Shown: positions 7,737 through 14,702 of the stretch, piece after piece
Numbering within the stretch: the stretch's first letter is position 1
How the letters are laid out: the number at the start of each line of letters is the position of its first letter
Source: Mesorhizobium silamurunense
GTDB lineage: Bacteria; Pseudomonadota; Alphaproteobacteria; Rhizobiales; Rhizobiaceae
NCBI RefSeq assembly: GCF_014843825.1
Contig: NZ_JHQR01000045.1
Location: 1 to 36,182, forward strand
Direction of reading: 5' to 3'
DNA: 36,182 nt
Translations under genes and position numbers: made by a program
Notes under the pieces: model-generated
The model's database searches: none
What the model saw: only the letters and a program-made list of their open reading frames with translations
Told to the model about the DNA's origin: nothing

Positions 7737-7848
7737 CAGCTGATGCACGCGATGGTTTCCTCCCATTCCATCGTATCAGCTGTTCCCCTCCGAAGGTTTT
7801 GACCTTCACACCTAAAGGGCCTCGGTTTTCCGATGGCCCTATTTTTTT
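7737..7848 (+). ncRNA. Trans-acting sRNA candidate, AbcR (alpha-r15)-like architecture
   Basis: About 112 bases fold into three consecutive hairpins. Hairpin 1 has an outer perfect eight-base stem (CAGCTGAT 7737-7744 with ATCAGCTG 7775-7782) and an inner six-base stem (CGATGG 7750-7755 with CCATCG 7768-7773). Its loop exposes TTTCCTCCCATT. A single-stranded TTCCCCTCC follows. Hairpin 2 is GAAGGT-TTTG-ACCTTC (7792-7807). Hairpin 3 is an intrinsic terminator (7816-7840) with a seven-T tail. Two exposed anti-Shine-Dalgarno CU-rich stretches plus three stem-loops are the hallmark layout of AbcR/alpha-r15 sRNAs, which in Rhizobiales pair with ribosome-binding sites of ABC-transporter mRNAs through Hfq. 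That an RNA is made is strongly suggested by structure; the family name is inference from architecture. It lies between small hypothetical genes, outside any ORF I accept. Confidence 0.75.
7816..7848 (+). terminator. Strong intrinsic terminator of the sRNA candidate
   Basis: The stem AGGGCC-TCGG pairs with CCGA-(T)-GGCCCT around a TTTT loop, with one bulged T at 7834, and is followed directly by A and seven T residues (7842-7848). It is the best intrinsic terminator in the window and has no protein-coding gene ending shortly before it on the plus strand. Confidence 0.88.
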
Positions 7849-7918
7849 GGCGCTACCATTACCTTCGTCACTGTGCGCAGCGCGGGGCGACCGCCGCTTC
7901 AGCCATCAGGCTTTGGTG

Positions 7919-8191
7919 TCATTTCTGCCTGACGGAGTCGACCCCTCCCGACAGAAGCCTGACCTTTGCCAGTCTTCTACGGGCAAGCGTTCGCGCCAAA
8001 AGTTCAAAGTCGCGTCCGTAACATTCATCAATGAAAGCCAGTGTCATCAGATCGAGCAGAAAGTCGTCGATCGCATATGTGAGCGCGTCAGACCTTTGTT
8101 CAAGCTGAAGCAGCAGGGCGCGCGTCTCTCCGATCGCGGCCCCGAAATCTTCTGCGTCAATCAGCGAGTCAATCCTGTCGAATATCTGCAA
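7919..8191 (-). CDS. Small hypothetical acidic/leucine-rich protein
   Basis: The frame predicts 90 residues with a helical, leucine- and alanine-rich composition (RIDSLIDAEDFGAAIGETRA, then LDLMTLAFIDECYGRDFE). It reads like a genuine small protein but no family is recognised. The predicted start is a TTG at 8191, which has AGGA and a GGGAGAG sequence just upstream, favouring use of the unusual start. It converges on the sRNA candidate from the right. Confidence 0.45.
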   Translation of the reverse strand: MQIFDRIDSLIDAEDFGAAIGETRALLLQLEQRSDALTYAIDDFLLDLMTLAFIDECYGRDFELLARTLARRRLAKVRLLSGGVDSVRQK

Positions 8192-8788
8192 GCGTCCTCA
8201 CTCTCCCAAGACATACTCAGCGCATCCAACGCCGCTGGTGAGTGATTTTCCAACGAAAGAACATGATCGCGTTTCGCGAAAAGGCATCGCTCAGCAAAGT
8301 GCCCTTTGATGAAGCATAATGAGTGAAACGACAAGCGAGAATCCGGGCTCCCAAACCTATGCACCTTGGATGATGTGGTTGAAGCAAGATGAACCTGCCC
8401 GGTCTGTTTAAGGCGGCTCTCGGCCGCTAAACTCTGGTTAGAGTCCATCTTTGCTTCTTTGGTGGAACCTAATGCTTCCGGCCGGCTGGCGAGATGGGCT
8501 CCCCGATCGTTGGCACGATCTGCTTGGCGTCCAACGCGAGTTCAGCCGCCTTTTGCGCGTATGGCTCAGCGCCGAAACCGACCGTTATGTCGGCAGCGCA
8601 TTCATCAATTTGAACGGGAGATGCCGAATTGGCTTTGGAAGCGCCCATGGGGGACAGCCCCGGCCTAATGCCGAAGGCCATGAGGCGCCGGCCACCCAAT
8701 GGGTGAAGGCAGCCTGACCGGCCGTATCAGACACCAGCCAGGGAAACCGGACTTGCACCGCGCTTCGCTACTTGGTTCTCGACGAAAA
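8192..8788. other. Stretch without an identifiable gene
   Basis: About 600 bases in which no frame on either strand carries a recognised motif. The minus-strand frame 8469-8699 contains a smooth stretch (ITVGFGAEPYAQKAAELALD) that could be a gene remnant, but neither a family nor a start can be assigned. Confidence 0.35.
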
Positions 8789-8992
8789 CTAGCGCGCCGA
8801 TTGTTTTCTGGCATATGTGGCGACGGCGCAGAGGAAAGCCAAAGCAGCGGTGTCACACGCCGTTCGAGAGTGCCCTTTTGCGAACAGTACGGCACCCGCA
8901 ATCGGGAGCGTCAGGCCATACTTTTTGGCGAAACAGGTAAGCTCGTAAGGCTGATCGTCATCTTGATTGCGAACACCAAGTTCGTAGTCCAT
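8789..8992 (-). CDS. Small DUF3606-like protein
   Basis: The predicted protein has 67 residues. Its first half, DDDQPYELTCFAKKYGLT followed by a helix and the SRTACDTAA segment, resembles the small rhizobial proteins in which a short DUF3606-like helix-turn-helix (Y-E-L-x-x-F-A-x-K-x-G-[LIV]) is followed by a G-x-x-R-x-A-C-D motif. The function of these proteins is unknown. The ATG at 8992 has a very good ribosome-binding site (GGGAGGA, nine bases of spacing). The C-terminal part (ALAFLCAVATYARKQ) is more hydrophobic than expected and may reflect a frameshifted tail. The next gene upstream on the same strand is the small hypothetical protein at 9053-9253. Confidence 0.55.
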   Translation of the reverse strand: MDYELGVRNQDDDQPYELTCFAKKYGLTLPIAGAVLFAKGHSRTACDTAALAFLCAVATYARKQSAR

Positions 8993-9052
8993 CGATCATT
9001 TCCTCCCGTGTTCCCCACCCATCCCCTCTTAGGGCCCACGACGATTAGCTGC

Positions 9053-9253
9053 CTATGCCAGGTTCTTGTAAAGAGCATCTTCTTCGAAAATGCCCATACC
9101 AAATAGGTCCATAGCTCGCGTGGCCAGCTGCTCCGCTTCAGCAGAGCCTGCGCGGATTCCTCTTTCTTCGCAGATCCGATCATAGACCCGCTTCAGCAAC
9201 GCGAGGTCGTCAGGGTAGGCTATGCCGCTTGGGGATTTTTCCGAATTGGTCAT
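9053..9253 (-). CDS. Small conserved-looking hypothetical protein
   Basis: The protein has 66 residues, beginning MTNSEKSPSGIAYPDDLALL and continuing LKRVYDRICEERGI, then EAEQLATRAMDLFGMGIFEED. It looks like the short helical proteins that are widespread in rhizobial genomes and have no known role. The ATG at 9253 is preceded by AGGGAGAG at good spacing, which favours it over a longer form starting at 9295. It lies 60 bases upstream of the DUF3606-like gene on the same strand, and the two may share a transcript. Confidence 0.6.
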   Translation of the reverse strand: MTNSEKSPSGIAYPDDLALLKRVYDRICEERGIRAGSAEAEQLATRAMDLFGMGIFEEDALYKNLA

Positions 9254-9646
9254 CGCTCTCTCCCTGTTGTAACGCGAAGCGCGACGATCGCTCAACCGAC
9301 GATGCCCTTTGGCTCCTTATCGCCGATGTAAAGGGTCCTACTTCCTTTTTGGCCAAAGGCATCGAAACAAATGAGGTCGTCGAAGAAACATTGCGCCCGA
9401 GAACTCCGGGGCAATCTGGTCCGATGGATCCCGCTCCGTTCCTCAGTGCCGCTGCGATCGGCCGGCTCTCCTGCTGGCGCCATGCAGGCATTTGGTCGGC
9501 GCCAAGAGCTCGATGTCCCCGCTCCAGGGAGCGTCGACGCGGAAGAAATTCGCGATTGGCATAATCTCTCAGTTACCAGCCGCCACGATCCAGTCGAGAT
9601 TGCATGCGAGACACCTGCCAATATTCGGAAAGCAAAGGCTCGAAAA
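9254..9646. other. Intergenic region between divergently read genes
   Basis: The region separates the minus-strand small gene from the plus-strand MFS gene and should hold both promoters. The MFS frame remains open upstream of its ATG, but that extension (for example residues encoded at 9371-9646) lacks any transporter features. No operator stood out. Confidence 0.4.
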
Positions 9647-11308
9647 ATGAGTAGGGTGGCTGGATCAAATGAAGATTTGGCTGCACCAACGACATTTGCG
9701 CCGCTCGGGAATCCGACCTTTCGGTCGATCTGGCTCGCGACCCAGGTTTCCAGCCTCGGCTGGTTGATGCAGACTGTCGCCATCAGCTGGCTGATGGCGA
9801 CAATCTCGACTTCCGATCTGATGGTTGCGCTGGTCCAGGCTTCATCGAACCTGCCCGCGTTCATATTGTCCGTCTTCGCTGGGGTTCTCGCCGACAATTA
9901 CAGTCGGCGCCGGGTCATGTTCGCCGGCCGCTGCCTTATGGTGATAGCCTCTGCGATGCTCACTGCGTCCGTGGCGCTGGGCTTTGTCAGTCCGTGGATG
10001 ATCCTCGGCTTCAGCTTCTTGATCGCAAGCGGCGGCGCTCTCAACGATCCTGCCTGGCAGGCCTCGGTTGGCGATATGGTGCACCGACGCGATGTTCCCG
10101 CTGCCGTCACCTTGCTCTCCGTCGGCTTCAACACTGTGCGGACCGTGGGCCCGGCGCTCGGCGGCATCGTGGTTGCTTCGTTTGGGCTTTTGGCAGCTTT
10201 TACCGTAACCACACTCACCTATCTGGTCCCGCTAGGCACCATATGGCGCTGCAAGTGGAAGGTTCGCTCTTCACCTCTCCCGCGTGAGTCGATGAAAACG
10301 GCGATCTATGACGGGCTGCGCTTCACGGCGATGTCATCGGAGATCAAGGCGGCGATCGCCCGCGGAACCCTCTTTGGCCTGGCGAGCATCGCCATCCTCG
10401 CGCTGCTGCCGCTGGTGGTCCGCGATCATTTGGGGGGAGGACCGCTCGCCTATGGCACGCTCATGGCCGGCTTCGGCACAGGCGCCGTCTTCGCCGGCCT
10501 CTCCAACAGCACATTCAGACGGAGCTTATCGCAAGAACGGCTGATGAAGCTCTCCTGCGTCGCCTGTGCGGCATGCTCCCTTTCCCTGGCACTGACCTCT
10601 TCCATTGCGGTGGCGGCAATTGCGCTCGCCCTGGGCGGCGCGGGCTGGGTCACCGCCTGGTCCGGGGTTGGCGTGAGTGTGCAGCTGGCCAGCCCGCGCT
10701 GGGTCGTGGGGCGCACCATCTCGATCTACTATGCCTTGATAGATGGCGGCATCGCCGCCGGCAGTTGGGTATGGGGCACGGTTTCCCAGAACTACTCCCT
10801 GACCAGGGCGCTGGAGGGTTCCGCTGGAGCCCTGTTGCTCGTCGCCGCAGCCGGCGTTCTGTTTCCTCTTCGCGAGCGCCACGATTCAGAGCCCGATCCT
10901 TTGGAGGAATTCGACGCCCCGGCTGTCGCTCTCAATTTAAAGCCAAGAAGCGGGCCGATCGTCGTCAAGGTCGAGTATCTGATAGCCGAGAGAAATCTCG
11001 AGGCCTTCCTCGACCTCATGCGGCAGCGCAGGCATGTACACAGCCGCGTCGGCGCTCGGAACTGGACGCTTCAGCGCAACCTGCAGAAGCCTATGCAATG
11101 GACAGAGACATTCCGCACGCCGACCTGGACGGACTACCTTCGGTTAAACCATCGTCTCACGGAAGTAGACAAGGAACTGGACGAACGTGTCTTCCAGTTG
11201 CACGCGGGGGAGGAAGCGCCTCAAATGACGCTTTCGATTGAGCGGCCGACAAGCTCGGCCCGCAAACCCGACCAGTCAATCCTCCACCTTCCCCGTCATC
11301 GAGCCTGA
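9647..11308 (+). CDS. MFS_3/EntS-like exporter with C-terminal cytoplasmic domain
   Basis: The protein has about 553 residues. A short cytoplasmic N-terminus leads into FRSIWLATQVSSLGWLMQTV and about 12 predicted membrane segments, with the loop 2-3 motif ADNYSRRRVMF and helices such as ILGFSFLIASGGALNDPAW, as in the MFS_3 family (enterobactin exporter EntS and relatives). After the last helix (about residue 420) comes a hydrophilic domain with VVKVEYLIAERNLEAFLDLM, then RVGARNWTLQRNL and ETFRTPTWTDYLRLNHRLT. This is the appended dimeric alpha/beta-like domain found in many MFS_3 proteins of this length. Substrate is unknown; siderophore or drug export is a family expectation only. ATG 9647 is the first in-frame start ahead of the transporter sequence. 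An internally deleted relative lies at 13232-13577, beyond an insertion sequence. Confidence 0.88.
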   Translation: MSRVAGSNEDLAAPTTFAPLGNPTFRSIWLATQVSSLGWLMQTVAISWLMATISTSDLMVALVQASSNLPAFILSVFAGVLADNYSRRRVMFAGRCLMVIASAMLTASVALGFVSPWMILGFSFLIASGGALNDPAWQASVGDMVHRRDVPAAVTLLSVGFNTVRTVGPALGGIVVASFGLLAAFTVTTLTYLVPLGTIWRCKWKVRSSPLPRESMKTAIYDGLRFTAMSSEIKAAIARGTLFGLASIAILALLPLVVRDHLGGGPLAYGTLMAGFGTGAVFAGLSNSTFRRSLSQERLMKLSCVACAACSLSLALTSSIAVAAIALALGGAGWVTAWSGVGVSVQLASPRWVVGRTISIYYALIDGGIAAGSWVWGTVSQNYSLTRALEGSAGALLLVAAAGVLFPLRERHDSEPDPLEEFDAPAVALNLKPRSGPIVVKVEYLIAERNLEAFLDLMRQRRHVHSRVGARNWTLQRNLQKPMQWTETFRTPTWTDYLRLNHRLTEVDKELDERVFQLHAGEEAPQMTLSIERPTSSARKPDQSILHLPRHRA

Positions 11309-11391
11309 CCATCACATATCTGGATAAGGACGCTGAGGGCTTCGACATTCCGAAGACTTGAGGCCGCGCGCATCGGGACATACTCAACCCC

Positions 11392-11518
11392 ATGCAGCGG
11401 AGGACGGGGCCGCGAGGCGCCGGCCAAGCGGCCACAGTCAATCTGGGTGGCATTGACCTGGCCGCCATCGCGAACGATATCGCGCCGGTAGTTCGAGCCC
11501 TGCTGACACCGGCGAGAC
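11392..11518 (+). pseudogene. Decayed fragment related to the small protein at 2575-2883
   Basis: The DNA around 11430-11490 matches the 5' part of the 2575-2883 gene (AAGCGGCCACAGTC, TCTGGG, GGCAT, GACCTGG and CGCCATC blocks in the same order). One base is missing after TCTGGG, which throws the KRPQSIW and GGIDL portions into different frames. The fragment is cut at about 11519 by the left end of the insertion sequence. It is therefore a frameshifted, truncated paralogue rather than the N-terminus of the transposase, although the frame happens to stay open into that gene. Confidence 0.65.
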
Positions 11519-13231
11519 GGCACCATCTGTGCGGCGCGACAATGAAGGTGCGAGCGCGCATTGCATCGCCTGAACTGCTCCCGGATGTTGGGCCGTTGAG
11601 GCGGATAAGCATGGCGACGCGGGATGAGCTGGTGAAGGTAGTAGCGAAGCGCTACGCCCGAGGCGATCGGGCAGAGAAGTCGCGCATTCTCGATGAATTC
11701 GCGGCGGTAAGCGGCTTTCACCGCAAGCATGCCATGCGGTTGCTGCGGAATGGACCACAGGCGCAGCGTTCGGGCCCGCGACCGGAGCGCCGGGTTTATG
11801 ACGACGCGGTGCGCGAAGCGCTGATCGTGCTCTGGGAAGCTTCGGATCGCATCTGCGGCAAGCGTCTGAAGATGCTGATTCCGATTTTGGTGGAGGCGAT
11901 GGAGCGTCACGGGCATCTGCATCTAACCGCCGAGATCCGCACACGGCTATTGGCGATGAGCGCGGCCACGATCGACCGCGCCCTTCGCGAGGTTCGAGAC
12001 ATCGCTGGTGGGCCGAGACGCCGTCGCAGTCCAGCGTCCACCGCGCTGCGGCGCAGCATTCCGATCCGAACCTTCTCCGATTGGCAGGATCCTGCGCCTG
12101 GATTCGTCGAGGCCGACTTGGTGGCGCACAGCGGGCCGACGACGCGGGGAAGCTTCATACAAACGCTTTGTCTTACCGACATCGCGAGCGGATGGACGGA
12201 ATGCGCGCCCTTGCTGGTGCGTGAACAGAAGCTGTTGAGCGAGGTGCTGACGGTATTGCGGCGGCTCCTGCCATTTCGGCTTCTCGGATTCGACACGGAC
12301 AATGACAGCGTGTTCCTGAACGAGACGATACGCGACTACTGTCTGGATGCCGGTATCGAGTTCACCCGCTGCCGTCCTTACCGCAAAAATGACCAGGCCT
12401 TCGTCGAACAGAAGAACGGCGCCGTGGTGCGACGCATTGTCGGGTATCGCCGGCTGGAGGGGCTCGAAGCCGCTGCTGCCCTTGCACAGCTCTATGCGAC
12501 GGTGCGGCTGTTCGTGAACTTCTTCCAACCCTCCTTCAAGCTGGCCGGAAAGGAACGGGACGGCGCCCGCGTGCGCAAGCGCTATCACCCCGCGGCAACA
12601 CCTTGCCAGCGACTGCTGGCAGATCCACGCACGCCTGAACCGGTTCGTGCCAAGCTTGCGCAAACACAGGCGAGGCTGGACCCGGTAAAGCTGCTGCAGG
12701 AGATGCGATCGGCGCAGCAGCGCCTGGTCAACATCGCCGATGAACCCTGCACGCCTGCGCTGGTGGTGAGCGATCCCGCGCTGGACCAGTTCCTGTCGGG
12801 TCTGCGAACGGCTTGGAAGGAGGGGGAAGTCCGCCCAACTGCACGAGCCAAGCCGAGGCAAAAGCGGGGGCGTCGCCGACCTGATCCGCTCGTGAAGGTC
12901 ACAGGCCAGTTGCGCGCGTGGTTCGACGAAGAGCCCTGGCGGACGAGCCGCGAATTACTGGTGCGTCTGCAGGCGGAGCAGCCGGGGCAATATCCTGATC
13001 CACTTCTGCGCACGCTGCAGCGCCGCTTGAAGATCTGGCGGAAGGAAAAGGCACACGCGATGGTGTTCGGCCCGATGCACGTGGAGCCGGCAATTGAGCT
13101 GATCGCGCATTGATGGAATCCCAGCCCAGGGGAACATTATGGTGAGGCAACGGAAAGATCGTTCGAGAGCATTCCAGGGTGAGGCAATACGGCTTCTCAT
13201 CAGAATTGTCGCGCCACAACCATCTGGTGCC
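11519..13231 (+). mobile_element. Insertion sequence with rve-type transposase (ISNCY-like), about 1.7 kb
   Basis: The ends form imperfect terminal inverted repeats. The left end, starting at 11519, reads GGCACCATCTGTGCGGCGCG. The reverse complement of the right end, ending at 13231, reads GGCACCAGATGGTTGTGGCG and then CGACAATT; both share the GGCACCA start and a GGCGCGACAAT block with a small gap. One transposase gene fills the element. No matching target-site duplication is obvious at the two junctions. Near the right end, GGTGAGGCAA occurs twice (about 13140 and 13180), probably as subterminal transposase sites. The element separates a fragment of a small gene on the left from an MFS pseudogene on the right. 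Confidence 0.75.
11611..13113 (+). CDS. DDE (rve-fold) transposase of the ISNCY-like element
   Basis: The protein has 500 residues. An N-terminal helix-turn-helix region (about 1-130, with ILDEFAAVSGFHRKHAMRLL) is followed by an rve integrase-type catalytic core. The likely triad is Asp169 (FVEADLVAHSG), Asp228 or Asp230 (GFDTDNDSVF) and Glu266 (FVEQKNG), in proper order and roughly proper spacing. A basic C-terminal part (about 400-500) ends in RTLQRRLKIWRKEKA. Large rhizobial transposases with exactly this layout are usually filed as ISNCY or simply integrase catalytic region; the group name is from memory. ATG 11611 follows GAGGCGG by six bases. The frame extends upstream to 11392 only because it happens to be open, and that part belongs to a different decayed gene. 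All key residues are present, so it may be active. Confidence 0.9.
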   Translation: MATRDELVKVVAKRYARGDRAEKSRILDEFAAVSGFHRKHAMRLLRNGPQAQRSGPRPERRVYDDAVREALIVLWEASDRICGKRLKMLIPILVEAMERHGHLHLTAEIRTRLLAMSAATIDRALREVRDIAGGPRRRRSPASTALRRSIPIRTFSDWQDPAPGFVEADLVAHSGPTTRGSFIQTLCLTDIASGWTECAPLLVREQKLLSEVLTVLRRLLPFRLLGFDTDNDSVFLNETIRDYCLDAGIEFTRCRPYRKNDQAFVEQKNGAVVRRIVGYRRLEGLEAAAALAQLYATVRLFVNFFQPSFKLAGKERDGARVRKRYHPAATPCQRLLADPRTPEPVRAKLAQTQARLDPVKLLQEMRSAQQRLVNIADEPCTPALVVSDPALDQFLSGLRTAWKEGEVRPTARAKPRQKRGRRRPDPLVKVTGQLRAWFDEEPWRTSRELLVRLQAEQPGQYPDPLLRTLQRRLKIWRKEKAHAMVFGPMHVEPAIELIAH

Positions 13232-13577
13232 AACGACGTTTGGCGGGAATCCAACCTTTCGATCTGGCTCGCGACCCAAGTTTCCAGCCTCGGCTGGCTG
13301 ATGCAGACAGTCTCGACTTTCGATCTGATGGTTGAGCTGGTGCGGGCTTCATCGAACCCTGTCCGCCTTCATTTTGTCCTTGTTCCCCGGGGCCCTCGCC
13401 GACAATTTCAGCCGGCGCCGGGTCATGTTCGCCGTCCGGAGCCTGATGGTTATAGCCTCTCCGGTGCTATCTGGGCCTGGCACTCGGTGGCATTGTGGTT
13501 GCCTCTTTTGGCCTCCTGACGGCTTTCGCCGTGACCATCCTCACCTATTTCGTACCCTTGGCCACCAGATGGCGCTA
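13232..13577 (+). pseudogene. Decayed MFS transporter gene, second copy
   Basis: This DNA is a diverged copy of the 5' half of the MFS gene at 9647-11308. Shared blocks include the one encoding IWLATQVSSLGWLMQT, the GCGCCGGGTCATGTTCGCCG stretch, and the later sequence encoding GGIVVASFGLL-like residues. Relative to the intact gene it lacks the 5' end (replaced by the insertion sequence), has a small deletion after LMQT, frameshifts around 13360, and a larger internal deletion near 13465 that joins the second membrane pair to a much later segment. It stops abruptly at about 13577 where IS256-like sequence begins. It cannot encode a transporter. Confidence 0.85.
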
Positions 13578-13655
13578 CGCCATAGGCGGCACCGGTGGCC
13601 GCGCCACCTCCATTTCCATCAGCCGCTCGGCGGCAAACCCGATCACATCCCGGCC
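13578..13655 (-). pseudogene. Short relic of an IS256-family transposase gene
   Basis: Read on the minus strand, these ~78 bases correspond to codons for [14 protein letters not shown] and ATGAAYG. They are the same segment as 30059-30127 of the IS256-family transposase at the other end of the defence operon, with small frame-disrupting changes. Only this internal piece remains; both gene ends are missing. Its orientation is opposite to that of the right-hand copy. Confidence 0.8.
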
Positions 13656-13667
13656 ATGACCTCAGAA

Positions 13668-13702
13668 CGGCCAAAAGTCGGCCAAAAGCCGGCCAAAAAA
13701 GC
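13668..13702 (+). repeat. Three tandem 11-base repeats
   Basis: CGGCCAAAAGT (13668-13678), CGGCCAAAAGC (13679-13689) and CGGCCAAAAAAGC (13690-13702) follow one another directly. The period of 11 bases is close to one helical turn, as in iterated protein-binding sites, though replication slippage is an equally good explanation. Confidence 0.7.
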
Positions 13703-13902
13703 CAGCATTTTGCTGCCCCATTTCATGAAGTTTTGGTGCCAGCCAGACACCGTTTCATAAGTAACCCGCAGTGCATCTAGGAACAAAACGAAACAGACGA
13801 GGATAGCAAATACCTTGCCAAATCTCGGATAGCTCCTCGAGGCGAGGAATATTTTATTGCGCCGGATCGGTCCATGTCCGGCCTCCTTGAAGAAGGACGT
13901 CT
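13703..13902. other. Region downstream of the defence operon, with hairpins
   Basis: No gene. Two hairpins lie beyond the operon's last stop codon: GCCGGA (13861-13866) with TCCGGC (13877-13882), and TCCTCG (13834-13839) with CGAGGA (13843-13848). The second is followed on the plus strand by an AT-rich ATATTTTATT. Neither has a clear T-run in the direction of the operon, so either could be only a weak terminator or an RNA-stabilising structure at the 3' end of the minus-strand transcript. Confidence 0.4.
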
Positions 13903-14700
13903 TTAGGCGCCTCGCGCTGCGATGAGTGACGCCCGCGCTCGCATACGATGACGTGCTAGCCGACGACGATGCTCCTCCGTAAGGGAAATCGGGAAACGCC
14001 AGCGCAACTCGCCGCGCGCGTGCTCGCTGAGGCTGGGAGCAAATTCCGGCCGTCCCTCGTCGTCGAAAGTGACGAGCGCGCGATCAAATGCGGCGTCCCA
14101 CAGCGCTGAGAGAAGCAGTCCGTTATGGACGTCGAGCCGCTCGGCATCGCTTTCGCAAGCCGCCCACGGGATGATGTGTGAGGCGCGCAGCAGGGCCGGG
14201 TCGGAAATTCCGGTAAGGGGACAATACCCTTGCCAATAGTCCATAAGCCGAGTGCGAAAGATGTCCTGACCGATCCTCTGCACGACCAGTCGTTCTACTT
14301 CGGTCGTCCGAGGTAGGTCCGCCACTTTTGCTTCAAACTCCCGTAGGGGTGCATCCGGTAAGCTTATAGTGAGTTCATAGACGCGACGCAGAGTCCCATA
14401 GAGTGCGCCTAGGCTTTCGAACGCGAGGCGGACACGCCCAGGACCAGGACCTGGCATGTCAGTCGCTGGCAGGCCCAGTTCGGCGATGACGCCTGCGTGG
14501 TCCAGTGCAAGAAACCAGGGCCCTTGCTCCCCTGCTGCCGCAAGGTGGACCTTGCCCTCGGCTGTCGTCGAGCCAAAGGCTGCCCATCCCGCTTCTTGCC
14601 CCAGAACACGGCGGAAGCCGTTCTGCGAGGCAGCCTTCTCACACTCCTCACGCACTATAAAGGACTGGGGTGCCTCAACCATCGCATCCTGACTGTGCAT
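13903..14700 (-). CDS. HNH endonuclease, last gene of the defence operon
   Basis: The protein has 265 residues. The C-terminal HNH domain (about residues 155-220) shows CPLTG at 160-164, RASHIIPWA at 172-180, DVHNGLLL at 190-197 and LWDAAFDRALVTFDDEG. This is the pattern of the HNH_2-type nucleases often attached to restriction or defence genes, with SHI-P and HNG supplying the metal and general-base histidines and asparagine. The N-terminal ~130 residues are of unknown fold and may recognise a partner or DNA. The ATG at 14700 starts two bases after the stop of the upstream ATPase gene, so translation is probably coupled. The frame stays open upstream, but those residues would overlap the ATPase. 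I infer that this is the nuclease effector of the system, because no other nuclease is evident in the operon. Confidence 0.88.
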   Translation of the reverse strand: MHSQDAMVEAPQSFIVREECEKAASQNGFRRVLGQEAGWAAFGSTTAEGKVHLAAAGEQGPWFLALDHAGVIAELGLPATDMPGPGPGRVRLAFESLGALYGTLRRVYELTISLPDAPLREFEAKVADLPRTTEVERLVVQRIGQDIFRTRLMDYWQGYCPLTGISDPALLRASHIIPWAACESDAERLDVHNGLLLSALWDAAFDRALVTFDDEGRPEFAPSLSEHARGELRWRFPISLTEEHRRRLARHRMRARASLIAARGA

Positions 14701-14702
14701 GA

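Noticed and set aside
7375..7809. Minus-strand ORF (144 codons) overlapping the sRNA candidate
   Set aside because: It overlaps the structured RNA in antisense. A short segment faintly resembles IS3 transposase ends, but there is no continuous similarity and no start signal.
11392..11610. N-terminal extension of the rve-type transposase to 573 residues
   Set aside because: The extension crosses the element's left terminal repeat at 11519 and matches a frameshifted relic of another gene. ATG 11611 has a ribosome-binding site and begins at the family N-terminus.
11947..12861. Minus-strand ORF (304 codons) inside the rve-type transposase gene
   Set aside because: It lies entirely within a transposase gene with an intact DDE triad, and its composition is rich in Arg, Gln and His as expected for an antisense shadow.
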